Virus record (IMG/VR): IMGVR_UViG_3300028800_000047
Coordinates: 1-37,720 of that record
Length of the DNA stretch: 37,720 nt
From: a virus
Strand: one strand, 5' to 3'
Notes under the pieces: model-generated
The model's database searches: none
What the model was told of the DNA's origin: nothing
What the model saw: only the letters and a program-made list of their open reading frames with translations
Translations under genes and position numbers: made by a program
Shown: piece by piece, positions 7,986-14,729 of the stretch
How the letters are laid out: each line of letters opens with the position of its first letter
How positions within the stretch are numbered: the stretch's first letter is position 1

Positions 7986-8237
7986 TTATTTACCACGATT
8001 TGCATTATAGTTGAAATCGTTTTCGGGAGGCATTTCAGGGCTTAATTGAACATTCCTGTGTGCGCCTTCCATTTTAGTAGCAGGATGAGGGGTGTTTGCC
8101 ATGTCGGCCATATTCCCATATCCCATTCCCTTATTCATATCCATGTTATTACGTGCTTCCCAGGATTTGGGCATTGCGACGTAATGTTCATTTTTAACAT
8201 TTTCTACTGCACCCGATTCACCGTCAAATTGATTCAT
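7986..8237 (-). CDS. Small hypothetical late protein, 83 aa
   Basis: The product begins MNQFDGESGAVENVKNEHY and is rich in Met, Asn and Gly (NNMDMNKGMGYGNMADM), which suggests low order. It has a strong AGGGAG ribosome binding site eight bases before the ATG. It lies between the beta-rich 217-aa virion protein and the large terminase, about 90 bases upstream of terL. The intervening 92 bases contain a stem (GGGCAT/ATGCCC, 7951-7973 region) but no convincing gene. No family recognised. Confidence 0.7.
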   Translation of the reverse strand: MNQFDGESGAVENVKNEHYVAMPKSWEARNNMDMNKGMGYGNMADMANTPHPATKMEGAHRNVQLSPEMPPENDFNYNANRGK

Positions 8238-8248
8238 TGTTTATCTCC

Positions 8249-8902
8249 CTATAATACGTAAACGTTACGATAAAATACTTTTAATGTACCTGTGCTGTCA
8301 CCCGTGGTGACTGCGCCTGTCTGGTTAGACAGATAAAGAGGTTGAGCTGTTGCAGCCGCTAATAATAGAGTGGTTGGTTGAGTCATCGTAATGATCTCAT
8401 TAGCGGTTACACCATTTAATGTTGCCGCAGCAATGGTCGTACTGGCCGCTGTCCCTGCACCGTGAACCGTATTCTCATACTGTAGTGCAATCACACCACC
8501 GGCAGCAAATTGGGTTGTGCCATATTTAATATTTAATAAGGCACTCGCTACCACATTCACAGTATTAGCTGCTGGAGCGGGTAATACTAATACTGGAGCT
8601 GCATACATTCCGAGTATTTGAGCATTAGAAAGCGGAATAGAAACAGATTGTAGTGTTGAACCTAATCCAACCAAGGAGGTAAAGTCAGCAGAAATGGTAA
8701 AGTATGCCCACCCATCTGATCCTTCAACCAATACGACATCACTCGTCAACCAAGTAAATGCGCCTTCATTAATTGCTACAATATTGGCTGCCTGAGCCGT
8801 GATATAACCTGGAGTTCCAATCGTACTAAGTGAATCGCTAGAAACCATACGGACGATACAGGGTACAATGCCCCAATCCCGTGTAAGAGCTGTAATAGCC
8901 AT
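8249..8902 (-). CDS. Beta-rich virion protein sharing a tail-fibre N-terminal module
   Basis: The 217-aa product starts MAITALTRDWGIVPCIVRM. Its first ~80 residues align with the start of the 514-aa fibre protein (21862-23406): RD.G..P.IVR, Q..NI..IN.GAF, SD.VLV are shared. The rest is Ala/Thr/Val-rich beta sequence ending TLKVFYRNVYVL. The composition suggests a surface structural or decoration protein. It lies between the two terminase genes, an unusual place for a fibre-like protein. An AAAAGGATTT ribosome binding site precedes the ATG; the 514-aa gene has nearly the same leader. Exact role unknown. Confidence 0.8.
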   Translation of the reverse strand: MAITALTRDWGIVPCIVRMVSSDSLSTIGTPGYITAQAANIVAINEGAFTWLTSDVVLVEGSDGWAYFTISADFTSLVGLGSTLQSVSIPLSNAQILGMYAAPVLVLPAPAANTVNVVASALLNIKYGTTQFAAGGVIALQYENTVHGAGTAASTTIAAATLNGVTANEIITMTQPTTLLLAAATAQPLYLSNQTGAVTTGDSTGTLKVFYRNVYVL

Positions 8903-8976
8903 ATAGATAAATCCTTTTATCTTGTGAGTGTATGATGTGGATATTATGCGGGATGGTTAGATTAAATGCAATCTAG

Positions 8977-9390
8977 CTAAAGTTTATCAATCACTGTTTG
9001 CAATAATGATTTAGCGTCATCACCGATATTATTTTCTTTACGTTCGCCATAATCCTTTGGATTTAATCTAACAGCATTAAACTTGTAGGTATCAATCTTA
9101 AGTTTATCTCTATTTATTTTTATTAGAGTATCTTCTTCATCTTCATTGCCGTTTGCAATACTTATTGTTTTATCTAATAATAAATGTGATTGAACCCTCT
9201 TAGCTTGCAGGTAGCGCCCTAAAAACTCTGGGTATTTTGCTATCCAATTTTGAATAGTCGCTTCACAGGGTAAATAATCATATAAATTAGATAAGCGTTC
9301 ATATCCCAGGGAATGAGAAGCAATTGCTCCACATACTTTATCTACCATTTCCTCACTATAAATTGTTGGTCTTCCACCTGGATGAGCCAT
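8977..9390 (-). CDS. terS: Small terminase subunit, Sf6 gp1-like
   Basis: The 137-aa product opens MAHPGGRPTIYSEEM, the GRP-T-Y-S/T start typical of this family. It carries an N-terminal helix-turn-helix with a TIQNWIAKYPEFLGRYLQAK stretch (about 50-69), and then KINRDKLKIDTYKFNAVRLNPKDYGERK (88-115 region), matching the KLR.DT.KW.A..LNPKKYGD signature of Sf6 gp1. It forms a ring that recognises the packaging site and hands DNA to the large subunit. It is the first gene of the late minus-strand block. Two genes separate it from terL, unlike in P22. Confidence 0.9.
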   Translation of the reverse strand: MAHPGGRPTIYSEEMVDKVCGAIASHSLGYERLSNLYDYLPCEATIQNWIAKYPEFLGRYLQAKRVQSHLLLDKTISIANGNEDEEDTLIKINRDKLKIDTYKFNAVRLNPKDYGERKENNIGDDAKSLLQTVIDKL

Positions 9391-9418
9391 TATTTTATCT
9401 CATTAATTAAGTGTACAC

Positions 9419-9447
9419 ATTTTAATCTATATAAAACTTAATGTAAA
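9419..9447 (-). promoter_or_regulatory. Putative sigma70 promoter for terminase block
   Basis: On the minus strand TTTACA is followed after 17 bases by TAAAAT, placing a start just upstream of the small terminase gene. It lies back to back with a plus-strand promoter about 35 bases away, making 9391-9543 a divergent control region. Consensus match only. Confidence 0.5.
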
Positions 9448-9480
9448 TAGGGCTAAACCATAATAACTTTGCTATAACCA

Positions 9481-9509
9481 TTGATTAAGTATGTAAATAG
9501 TAATACAAT
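9481..9509 (+). promoter_or_regulatory. Putative sigma70 promoter for early cluster
   Basis: TTGATT, a 17-base spacer and TACAAT read towards the 75-aa gene at 9544. The match and spacing are good, and the site lies in the only non-coding gap between the terminase block and the plus-strand cluster. An AGGAG ribosome binding site follows at about 9530. Confidence 0.5.
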
Positions 9510-9543
9510 ACACACACATTAACCCTTTAGGAGCAAATAAATA

Positions 9544-9771
9544 ATGTTTTCACCACCAAGAAATGAAATTACAAAAGAATTTGAAGAGCTACACAAAGAA
9601 AGGCGTTCTTTTTTAATAGCTAGATTATTTGCTATAGAAGAAAAAATTGATCTCAAAAAAGAAATAATAAAATCTGAAATAGATTTACTAAATAATGACA
9701 TCGATTCTTATAATCAAGATTTAGTCAACTATGGCGGTCAAAAGGGCTTTGGTTTAATTAATTTAAAATAA
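9544..9771 (+). CDS. Small coiled-coil early protein, 75 aa
   Basis: The product begins MFSPPRNEITKEFEELHKE. It is strongly helical, alternating Lys/Glu with Leu/Ile through about residue 60 (EKIDLKKEIIKSEIDLL), which suggests a coiled coil or helical hairpin. An AGGAG lies about ten bases before the ATG. It is the first gene of a four-gene plus-strand cluster. No family recognised; an inhibitor or adaptor of a host protein would fit position and size, but that is inference. Confidence 0.75.
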   Translation: MFSPPRNEITKEFEELHKERRSFLIARLFAIEEKIDLKKEIIKSEIDLLNNDIDSYNQDLVNYGGQKGFGLINLK

Positions 9772-9790
9772 AAATAATGAGGAAAATGAA

Positions 9791-10063
9791 ATGAAAAAAT
9801 GCAATAAAAATGAATTATACAATAGAAGCTGCACCCTAGGTTTTTCACGCACAATGGGATGTTTTTTGGACGAGGAAACTATTAATACAGCCCAGTCTAC
9901 CATAAAAGATAGTTCATATTTTTACGATTTTTATAGCCATAATTTTTGTTGTGACTGCGGCCACGAAACAAATAAAGAATTAATAAATATATTATTGGAT
10001 TGTGATGAAAGAAATCATCCATTAACAAAGTCCGAAGAAAAAACAAATATCGAGGGAATGTAA
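9791..10063 (+). CDS. Small cysteine-containing early protein, 90 aa
   Basis: The product begins MKKCNKNELYNRSCTLGFS and carries a second Cys/His cluster, NFCCDCGHE, near residue 55. Together these could form a small zinc site, although the spacing is not that of a known finger. A GAGGAAA precedes the ATG. It lies between the coiled-coil gene and the 71-aa gene, with short gaps, so the four genes are probably one transcript. No family recognised. Confidence 0.75.
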   Translation: MKKCNKNELYNRSCTLGFSRTMGCFLDEETINTAQSTIKDSSYFYDFYSHNFCCDCGHETNKELINILLDCDERNHPLTKSEEKTNIEGM

Positions 10064-10064
10064 A

Positions 10065-10280
10065 ATGCTCATCTCATCAAGCTATCCAGAAATATTTTTA
10101 ATCACCTATAAATCTCTTTCAGCCCCTATGCTTTATGCTGATTTTAATAAAGATTCCCAATTAATTTTAGACGAAATGAATGATTTAAATTTAATCAATA
10201 TTGCAGACGGAATTATTTATCCTATCCCTTTTAATAAATTACCACTTAATTTCAGAGAACAATTGGGAGATATCAAATAA
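10065..10280 (+). CDS. Hypothetical early protein, 71 aa
   Basis: The product begins MLISSSYPEIFLITYKSLS. The sequence looks like a small globular alpha/beta fold, with ADFNKDSQLILDEMNDLNLI in the middle and INIADGIIYPIPFNKLP towards the end. GAGGGAATG lies upstream of the start, and the stop overlaps the start of the next gene as TAATG. No motif identifies a function. Confidence 0.7.
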   Translation: MLISSSYPEIFLITYKSLSAPMLYADFNKDSQLILDEMNDLNLINIADGIIYPIPFNKLPLNFREQLGDIK

Positions 10281-10501
10281 TGACTCAATATAACAAACGC
10301 ATCTCGGTCTATATGACGTCTCGACAAAAAGAAATGCTAGATTGGGTGTGCAAGGAAACGGGCGAAAATCAAAGCCAACTGATTAACGCCCTAATAGGTA
10401 AAGAATATTATACATTAGATAAACACAAAGAAATCATGATGCGATTTCTCAATCCTTCTTCTTCTGATTCTTCAACACAAGATAAAGAATCATCAACATA
10501 A
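10280..10501 (+). CDS. Ribbon-helix-helix-like protein
   Basis: The 73-aa product has a short basic strand (NKRISVYMTSRQKEMLDWV) followed by a helix-turn-helix-like pair (ETGENQSQLINALIGKEYY). This is the pattern of the ribbon-helix-helix (CopG/Arc) fold, which binds DNA as a dimer. The Ser/Asp-rich C-terminal tail is likely disordered. It ends the small plus-strand cluster, and its last 53 bases overlap the 3' end of the holin gene on the other strand. It may autoregulate this cluster; the target is unknown. Confidence 0.7.
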   Translation: MTQYNKRISVYMTSRQKEMLDWVCKETGENQSQLINALIGKEYYTLDKHKEIMMRFLNPSSSDSSTQDKESST

Positions 10502-10664
10502 CTGCTTGTAATCCCGATGATGAGGCCATGATTTGTTTCAGGGCTTCATCAGCTATATGCCCATCATTTCCCATATAACCCAGCATTTGCAGGATTGATG
10601 ATAAGGTGGTGACAAATACTGCCTTGGTCATATGTCTTTCTAAGAAATCGATAAGCCATTGCAT
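10449..10664 (-). CDS. Probable holin
   Basis: The 71-aa product has two moderately hydrophobic segments, about residues 13-31 (TKAVFVTTLSSILQMLGYM) and 50-64 (GLQAVMLMILYLVL), and a charged tail KNQKKKD. Size, topology and position 11 bases downstream of the lysozyme gene fit a phage holin that permeabilises the inner membrane to release the endolysin. No named holin family is recognised. A clean AGGAG ribosome binding site precedes the start. It is convergent with, and overlaps, the ribbon-helix-helix gene. Confidence 0.65.
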   Translation of the reverse strand: MQWLIDFLERHMTKAVFVTTLSSILQMLGYMGNDGHIADEALKQIMASSSGLQAVMLMILYLVLKNQKKKD

Positions 10665-10675
10665 AAATTTATCTC

Positions 10676-11101
10676 CTAAATTGTGCCTGTCCTCACGATA
10701 TTAGCCAAACAAGTTGCACGCTCTCCAACTTGGTCAGCCCATTTTGATTGTAACATCTCCGATGCAGCGCGTTCATAATCGTGGGCATTGAGTGCTTCTA
10801 TCATCTGAGAAAATCCCAGAAATCCTTGAATGCCCAGGTTAAAACACATATCAATCATAGCAATCTGACGGGATTCATTAAGGTCACTAAAACAAGCGAG
10901 ATAATGAGAAAGCTTACTACTAAAGTATAAAATATCATCATCGAGTAACTGAAACGCTTCTGTAGTAGATATTCCTCGAGTAGACAAATTTCGACCAATA
11001 CCAACAGTGAGATGGCCAGTGCTATCAGTATAGGGAAATTGTTTGTAGGACTCATGGCTGGTCAATAGAGCTTTAAGACGCTGCTTCCCTTCTGGGGTCA
11101 T
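10676..11101 (-). CDS. Endolysin, GH24 T4-type lysozyme
   Basis: The 141-aa enzyme cleaves the glycan strands of peptidoglycan. The catalytic triad is clear: Glu17 in SHESYKQF, Asp26 in YTDSTGHLT and Thr32. The spacings Glu-8-Asp-5-Thr are identical to T4 lysozyme, and VGIGRNLS follows. No cell-wall-binding domain or signal peptide is present, typical of Gram-negative phages that depend on a holin. P22 gp19 (145 aa) is the closest well-known relative in size. An AAGGATATT leader precedes the ATG, and the holin gene follows. Confidence 0.93.
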   Translation of the reverse strand: MTPEGKQRLKALLTSHESYKQFPYTDSTGHLTVGIGRNLSTRGISTTEAFQLLDDDILYFSSKLSHYLACFSDLNESRQIAMIDMCFNLGIQGFLGFSQMIEALNAHDYERAASEMLQSKWADQVGERATCLANIVRTGTI

Positions 11102-11157
11102 AGTTAATATCCTTATTGCTTAACTTCACCATACCATAAATTGTTCCATATGGAACA

Positions 11158-11442
11158 TCAAATCAAATTCCCAATGAACTCCAGCACATCATCCTTTGAG
11201 CTAATAATGCTCACATATCCTCGCCAGTCATCAAAGAATTTAATCTCCATCTTGGTCAATTTCTGTGACGACAGGGGTTTATCCCCACATTTAATTTCAA
11301 ATAAATAATTCTTTCCCCTAAATCCCACGCAAATATCTGGACAACCTTTGCCCACCATGGAAAGAATTAATACTGAACATCCTAGATCCCTAAATGTCTT
11401 CACAATCTCTGTCTGGTTCTCGTCCACTCGCTTGTAAGTCAT
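11158..11442 (-). CDS. PD-(D/E)XK nuclease, VRR-NUC/resolvase type
   Basis: The 94-aa product (from the ATG at 11442, behind GGAGAAGG) carries GKGCPDICVGFRGKNYLFEI and KCGDKPLSSQK. This is the G-x-PD...G...L-E-x-K signature of small VRR-NUC or Holliday-junction nucleases. The Asp of PD and the Glu/Lys of FEIK are the expected metal-site residues. A GTG seven codons upstream (11463) is an alternative start but overlaps the RBS. It probably processes branched phage DNA before packaging. It overlaps the upstream 54-aa frame by 53 bases. Confidence 0.85.
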   Translation of the reverse strand: MTYKRVDENQTEIVKTFRDLGCSVLILSMVGKGCPDICVGFRGKNYLFEIKCGDKPLSSQKLTKMEIKFFDDWRGYVSIISSKDDVLEFIGNLI

Positions 11443-11554
11443 CCTTGACCTTCTCCTTGTCACCGTATAAGTCCATTATTTGATCCATATAGGCCGTCCT
11501 ATATTTCTTACTCTTAACGTTCCATTCATTTTCCTTGAATATCTGTCTTTTCAT
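11390..11554 (-). CDS. Small charged protein, 54 aa (tentative)
   Basis: The product begins MKRQIFKENEWNVKSKKYR and continues TAYMDQIMDLYGDKEKVKDD. It is a plausible small helical protein. The frame is open back to 11698, but that part overlaps a better-supported gene in another frame, so I place the start at 11554, seven bases after GGGGA. Its end overlaps the nuclease gene. No family recognised; the start is uncertain. Confidence 0.45.
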   Translation of the reverse strand: MKRQIFKENEWNVKSKKYRTAYMDQIMDLYGDKEKVKDDLQASGREPDRDCEDI

Positions 11555-11702
11555 CCGTGTCCCCATGGCAACAACAGAAAGGAGGGTTATAGCCGCAAAT
11601 TTGACACATGGGCGAACGTAAATTCGCCTTATGTCCTGGAGGCTTAACCCAAGATCGCTTAACCTTGAACTCCCACGTGGGTTTATAGGGGTTATCATTC
11701 AT
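11526..11702 (-). CDS. Small cysteine-rich zinc-type protein, 58 aa
   Basis: The product begins MNDNPYKPTWEFKVKRSWV and has a Cys cluster MCQICGYNPPFCCCHGD near residues 32-48, a likely metal site. Its ATG overlaps the stop of the upstream 80-aa gene (ATGA), whereas the competing longer frame on this stretch starts four bases later and reads as low-quality hydrophobic sequence. The overlap and the Cys pattern favour this frame. Function unknown; small zinc peptides of this kind occur next to resolvase genes in phage genomes. Confidence 0.6.
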   Translation of the reverse strand: MNDNPYKPTWEFKVKRSWVKPPGHKANLRSPMCQICGYNPPFCCCHGDTDEKTDIQGK

Positions 11703-11935
11703 CCTATAGAAAAATCATCAGGATTAAATTCTTCCAAGGGATCATCTTCTTCATCTTTTTTATCTAGGGGGCTTTTATAAAGAACAAAATCAGGAGATTT
11801 GTTATCTTTCTTTTTATCATTGGGTTTTAACACGAAGAAAAACTTGTCTTTGTATTTTCCGGAAAGAAAAGGTATTCCGTTCTGATCTTTTTCTTTCCAC
11901 ATCCCACTTAATTTTTCTAATTTCTTAGATTTCAT
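11699..11935 (-). CDS. Small acidic-tailed protein, 78 aa
   Basis: The product begins MKSKKLEKLSGMWKEKDQN and continues GIPFLSGKYKDKFFFVLKPN, then a Lys stretch and SPDFVLYKSP, ending in an acidic tail DEEDDPLEEFNPDDFSIG. The beta-strand pattern up to the SPDF motif resembles small DUF736-like proteins, though the match is weak. The ATG at 11935 has AGGATGATT before it, and an in-frame start two codons earlier is possible. The acidic tail could mimic nucleic acid or contact a DNA enzyme. Function unknown. Confidence 0.7.
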   Translation of the reverse strand: MKSKKLEKLSGMWKEKDQNGIPFLSGKYKDKFFFVLKPNDKKKDNKSPDFVLYKSPLDKKDEEDDPLEEFNPDDFSIG

Positions 11936-11954
11936 AATCATCCTTGTTTATTAA

Positions 11955-12143
11955 TTATTCCATTGAATCTTCTATGAGTTTAAAGCAATCAACTGCTTTC
12001 TGTAAATCGTTTTTATTTTGTTCAATAACATCCAGAATATATTCATTTAACCATTGTGGGTCATCTCCCCCATGAAAATGAGAGATTCGTCTAATGCTCT
12101 TTTCAATTGCTTCTTTTTTATCCTTCCATGAACGTGGGTACAC
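11955..12143 (-). CDS. Small helical protein, GTG start, 62 aa
   Basis: The product reads (V)YPRSWKDKKEAIEKSIRRI and then GGDDPQWLNEYILDVIEQN, two helices with a Gly/Asp turn. The only suitable start is a GTG with AGGAGAAACTC directly upstream. A copy of the GGGTAC element overlaps this start codon (12136-12141), so binding there could block its translation or the transcript. It is the first gene downstream of the GGGTAC array. No family recognised. Confidence 0.7.
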   Translation of the reverse strand: MYPRSWKDKKEAIEKSIRRISHFHGGDDPQWLNEYILDVIEQNKNDLQKAVDCFKLIEDSME

Positions 12144-12395
12144 GAGTTTCTCCTATGCGCACGAGCTTATCAGTACACATATAAATATATTATTATATAA
12201 ATTATATACTTATATATATTTTAGGGTGGGTACTAGCGAGTACCCACTTAGTACCCTAGTACCCTCTTTAAGAGGCAAAAGGGTACTAGAGGGTACTAGG
12301 TTAGTACCCACCCCAAACAATAATAAAAACAACGACTTATATGTATATATTCCCCCGAGGGTACTCTTATGTATTTACAGAGGGTACGTGGGTAC
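12136..12395. repeat. Array of GGGTAC/GTACCC elements (candidate origin or operator)
   Basis: GGGTAC reads on the plus strand at 12136, 12228, 12281, 12291, 12359, 12382 and 12390. GTACCC reads at 12240, 12251, 12259 and 12304. That is eleven copies in 260 bases, most with an extended form near RGGGTACTA. Several pair as inverted repeats, for example GGGTGGGTACTA (12225-12236) with its complement ending at 12312. No protein is encoded here. It separates the RepA-like ATPase gene from the 62-aa gene and abuts an AT-only tract. Candidate iteron-type origin or operator cluster. Confidence 0.75.
12176..12222. other. AT-rich tract beside GGGTAC array
   Basis: About 47 bases consist almost only of A and T (TATATT/TATAAT runs) between the 62-aa gene leader and the GGGTAC array. 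Such a tract next to iterons is the usual layout of a DNA-unwinding element at an origin. It also contains TATAAT on the minus strand (12206 to 12201), so it could instead be the promoter of the downstream small genes. Confidence 0.5.
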
Positions 12396-12403
12396 TGAAC
12401 AAA

Positions 12404-13405
12404 TTAGACTTCGTTTCGAATTAAGCCTTCCTTGATTCCTTTTCGTACAAGGCGGCTAATGTAAGAGCGAGTAAATCCTAGCTCTAAGGAAATTTCTTTA
12501 TGGCTCATGTTTAACTTGAGCATTTCAATGATTCTGTCCATGGTCGTAATTTCCATTGATTGATGGCTCCATCCAGTGGGTGCCAGGGTTACTTCAAATT
12601 GAAGGGCATCCTTGCCGCCAAATGTTCTGGCCTTTTGATAATCGATCTTGAATTTTTTATTAAGGACGGCCTCAGTTTCTAATTGGCTTTCAGATAAGTC
12701 TTGGAGGGAAATGGCGGTGTCAATACAATCAAGCATGCGTGATGTGCCACGATAACCTTTTTTATCTTTGCCCGCATGGTGAACAACGATAACCCCTATT
12801 CCCTTGCCTCTTAAAAAAATTAGCCAATCTTGTATAGGCTTCCACTCTTCTGAGCTGCTTTCATCAATGGTGGAAAGAACTGAAAGATTGTCTAAAAATA
12901 ATACTTCAATACCTAATTCATCAATTAATTTATTATAAAATTCTTGTCCTTTTGGATCGCAAATTTTAGGTAATTTAAAAGGATGAGCTTTGTCGGGGGT
13001 TAATAAATTCCAATTATCAGGATAATAAAGCTCACCTTGTTGCCTTACAATTTGAGTAAAACGATCATGCATTTGTGAATAGGCCATTTCACCATCCACA
13101 TATAAAATCTTTCTAGGCTTAGGTACGCTATATTTTAAAAATTGTCCTCCACTGGCAATAGCATAAGCTATATTCAGGGTGAACATGGTTTTACCTACCC
13201 CTGTCGCGGCATAAATAAAGGCAATTCCTTGAACTGGAAACCAGGGAAAGAGAATATTTTCTAAGGGTATGGGTTTTTCAACCATCATTTCAGTATAAGT
13301 TAAGGGTTTTATATGGGCTAATTCGGGATTTCTACCCATATCCTGAATATTATCCTCAGATAAATCATCGACAATGCCGGGTCTTCTGCTATCCTGTTTT
13401 TTCAT
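12404..13405 (-). CDS. RepA-like RecA-fold ATPase/helicase
   Basis: The 333-aa product has Walker A AATGVGKT (66-73), a VDGEM motif (103-107), Walker B VLFLDN (168-173) and VIVVHHAGK (about 205-213). This is the set found in RepA-type hexameric helicases of plasmids and phages (AAA_25). The last 45 residues form a helix-turn-helix (KLNMSHKEISLELGFTRSYI), so the protein may also bind a specific DNA site. It overlaps the primase gene by four bases (ATGA). The GGGTAC array begins just past its stop and is a natural candidate for its binding site. Confidence 0.9.
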   Translation of the reverse strand: MKKQDSRRPGIVDDLSEDNIQDMGRNPELAHIKPLTYTEMMVEKPIPLENILFPWFPVQGIAFIYAATGVGKTMFTLNIAYAIASGGQFLKYSVPKPRKILYVDGEMAYSQMHDRFTQIVRQQGELYYPDNWNLLTPDKAHPFKLPKICDPKGQEFYNKLIDELGIEVLFLDNLSVLSTIDESSSEEWKPIQDWLIFLRGKGIGVIVVHHAGKDKKGYRGTSRMLDCIDTAISLQDLSESQLETEAVLNKKFKIDYQKARTFGGKDALQFEVTLAPTGWSHQSMEITTMDRIIEMLKLNMSHKEISLELGFTRSYISRLVRKGIKEGLIRNEV

Positions 13406-14313
13406 TTTGAAACTCCTTTTAATAATTGATTCTCAACGGCCTCGATTCCAGAAACACAAAATAGGTCGTTGAAATCAGTTAGATTTTCTGAGTGGGGAAT
13501 AAGAGTAAAATCGGGGTAAATAACCGTTGCGTTAATTTCTTTGGCTGCATGAATAGCCGCAATTAATCCTATATTCTTACCTATTTTTTTTTCTGTGCGT
13601 CTATCGTCATCAGCACAAATTTGAATGGGAAAATGGGGATATTTTTTTCTTATCCATTTAGCTATATGAATTAAATTATTAGCCGTGAAACAAACAAAAA
13701 CAGGTTCACCTATTGCCTCATAAATAGAACATCCCGTAGCATAACCCTCGCAAAGCCTCAAGGTTCCGTTTATTTTCTCTCCTAGTGGGAGATAGCCACC
13801 CTTATAGCTTGACCCTTCTTCGTAAAGTTTAAAGCCATCAGGATGAATGGATTGAAGGGATTGAATCTCGCCAAAATGGTCGTAAATAGGAATGATTAAA
13901 TCCTCCCCATGTTGACGACAATAAATAGGTTTAATTCGTTTTTTAATTAAATAAGCATGAGACTCACAAGCCTCAATACTGTGATCCCATTTAGTTTTAC
14001 AACGGAGTTTGGCAATATCTTTTTTTGCTTCATTTTCTTTGCGGAGTTTTTCTTTTTGATGAAGATAGTTTTGTTTTTCTTGAACGGTTAAAGATTCAAA
14101 ATTTTTTGCAAACCATTTAACGTGAATATCCCTACGCCAACAACCAAAATAAGCACCAATTTGATTGTAAAAAATACTATAGAAACAGCAATTATGCTTA
14201 CATATTCCTTGGCTTTTAAATCGATTAATTTTGGTAGATGTAATATCTAAGTGTGGTGGGATAACATCATTAAATAACATTACATCCTGTAATTTATTTA
14301 TGAAATCATACAT
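13402..14313 (-). CDS. Toprim-domain DNA primase
   Basis: The 303-aa product has an N-terminal Cys/His cluster (CKHNCC at 38-43, Cys58) that may bind zinc, and a helical linker. A C-terminal toprim domain of the Toprim_3 kind follows: LCEGYATG (187-194, catalytic Glu189), CADDD (233-237) and LTDFNDLF (278-285). It probably makes primers for phage replication. Translation is coupled to the helicase gene downstream, and the two form a primase-helicase pair. Upstream, a 10-bp palindrome TAATGCATTA (14355-14364) lies in the likely promoter region. Confidence 0.87.
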   Translation of the reverse strand: MYDFINKLQDVMLFNDVIPPHLDITSTKINRFKSQGICKHNCCFYSIFYNQIGAYFGCWRRDIHVKWFAKNFESLTVQEKQNYLHQKEKLRKENEAKKDIAKLRCKTKWDHSIEACESHAYLIKKRIKPIYCRQHGEDLIIPIYDHFGEIQSLQSIHPDGFKLYEEGSSYKGGYLPLGEKINGTLRLCEGYATGCSIYEAIGEPVFVCFTANNLIHIAKWIRKKYPHFPIQICADDDRRTEKKIGKNIGLIAAIHAAKEINATVIYPDFTLIPHSENLTDFNDLFCVSGIEAVENQLLKGVSK

Positions 14314-14402
14314 TTTCTATCCTATGGGGATAAGAGAGTCTTGCATTAGATTAATAATGCATTACAATTATCCTATACTTTGTTAATGGATTAACGTTTT
14401 AG

Positions 14403-14422
14403 AGGGTGGCGCAACCCACCCT
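14403..14422 (-). terminator. Hairpin downstream of 64-aa gene
   Basis: AGGGTGG and CCACCCT form a 7-bp GC-rich stem with a six-base loop, 27 bases beyond the stop of the minus-strand 64-aa gene. No clean T-run follows on the minus strand, so it may be a weak terminator or an RNA stabiliser. Confidence 0.4.
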
Positions 14423-14448
14423 TTAGATATAAAATATCTTATCTCATC

Positions 14449-14643
14449 TTACTTCTCGCCTCTTAGCTCCGCAATGATTCGGTCATATTCTTTGTCACGC
14501 TCTTCTCTGGAATTAAATTGCCATTCGATCCATACTTTTTCCCAATTACACACAACGATTAGATAGCTATCATCTTCTATACAAGTATCAATCTGCGAAA
14601 TCCAATCAAAATTAATATAGCCATCATTAAATCTTATCCACAT
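14449..14643 (-). CDS. Small hypothetical protein, 64 aa
   Basis: The product begins MWIRFNDGYINFDWISQID and continues with alternating beta strands (SYLIVVCNWEKVWIEWQF), then a charged helix (REERDKEYDRIIAELRGEK). It looks like a small beta-sheet-plus-helix domain. AAGAGGTATTT lies directly before the ATG. It stands alone on the minus strand, divergent from the ribbon-helix-helix genes that start at 14730 and separated from the primase by 135 bases. No family recognised. Confidence 0.7.
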   Translation of the reverse strand: MWIRFNDGYINFDWISQIDTCIEDDSYLIVVCNWEKVWIEWQFNSREERDKEYDRIIAELRGEK

Positions 14644-14671
14644 AAATACCTCTTATTTTTCATATTTTCTA

Positions 14672-14700
14672 TTGAATGCCTCATATATCTCAGGTATCAT
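14672..14700 (+). promoter_or_regulatory. Putative promoter for first RHH regulator
   Basis: TTGAAT, a 17-base spacer and TATCAT read towards the regulator gene at 14730, which has AAGGA upstream of its start. This lies in the divergent gap between the 64-aa gene and the plus-strand early block. Confidence 0.5.
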
Positions 14701-14729
14701 ACTACTTATAATTAAAAAGGACAAATAAA

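Noticed and set aside
12094-12435. 113-codon plus-strand frame across the GGGTAC array
   Set aside because: It runs antisense through coding sequence and the repeat array and has repeat-driven low-complexity sequence; a shadow frame.
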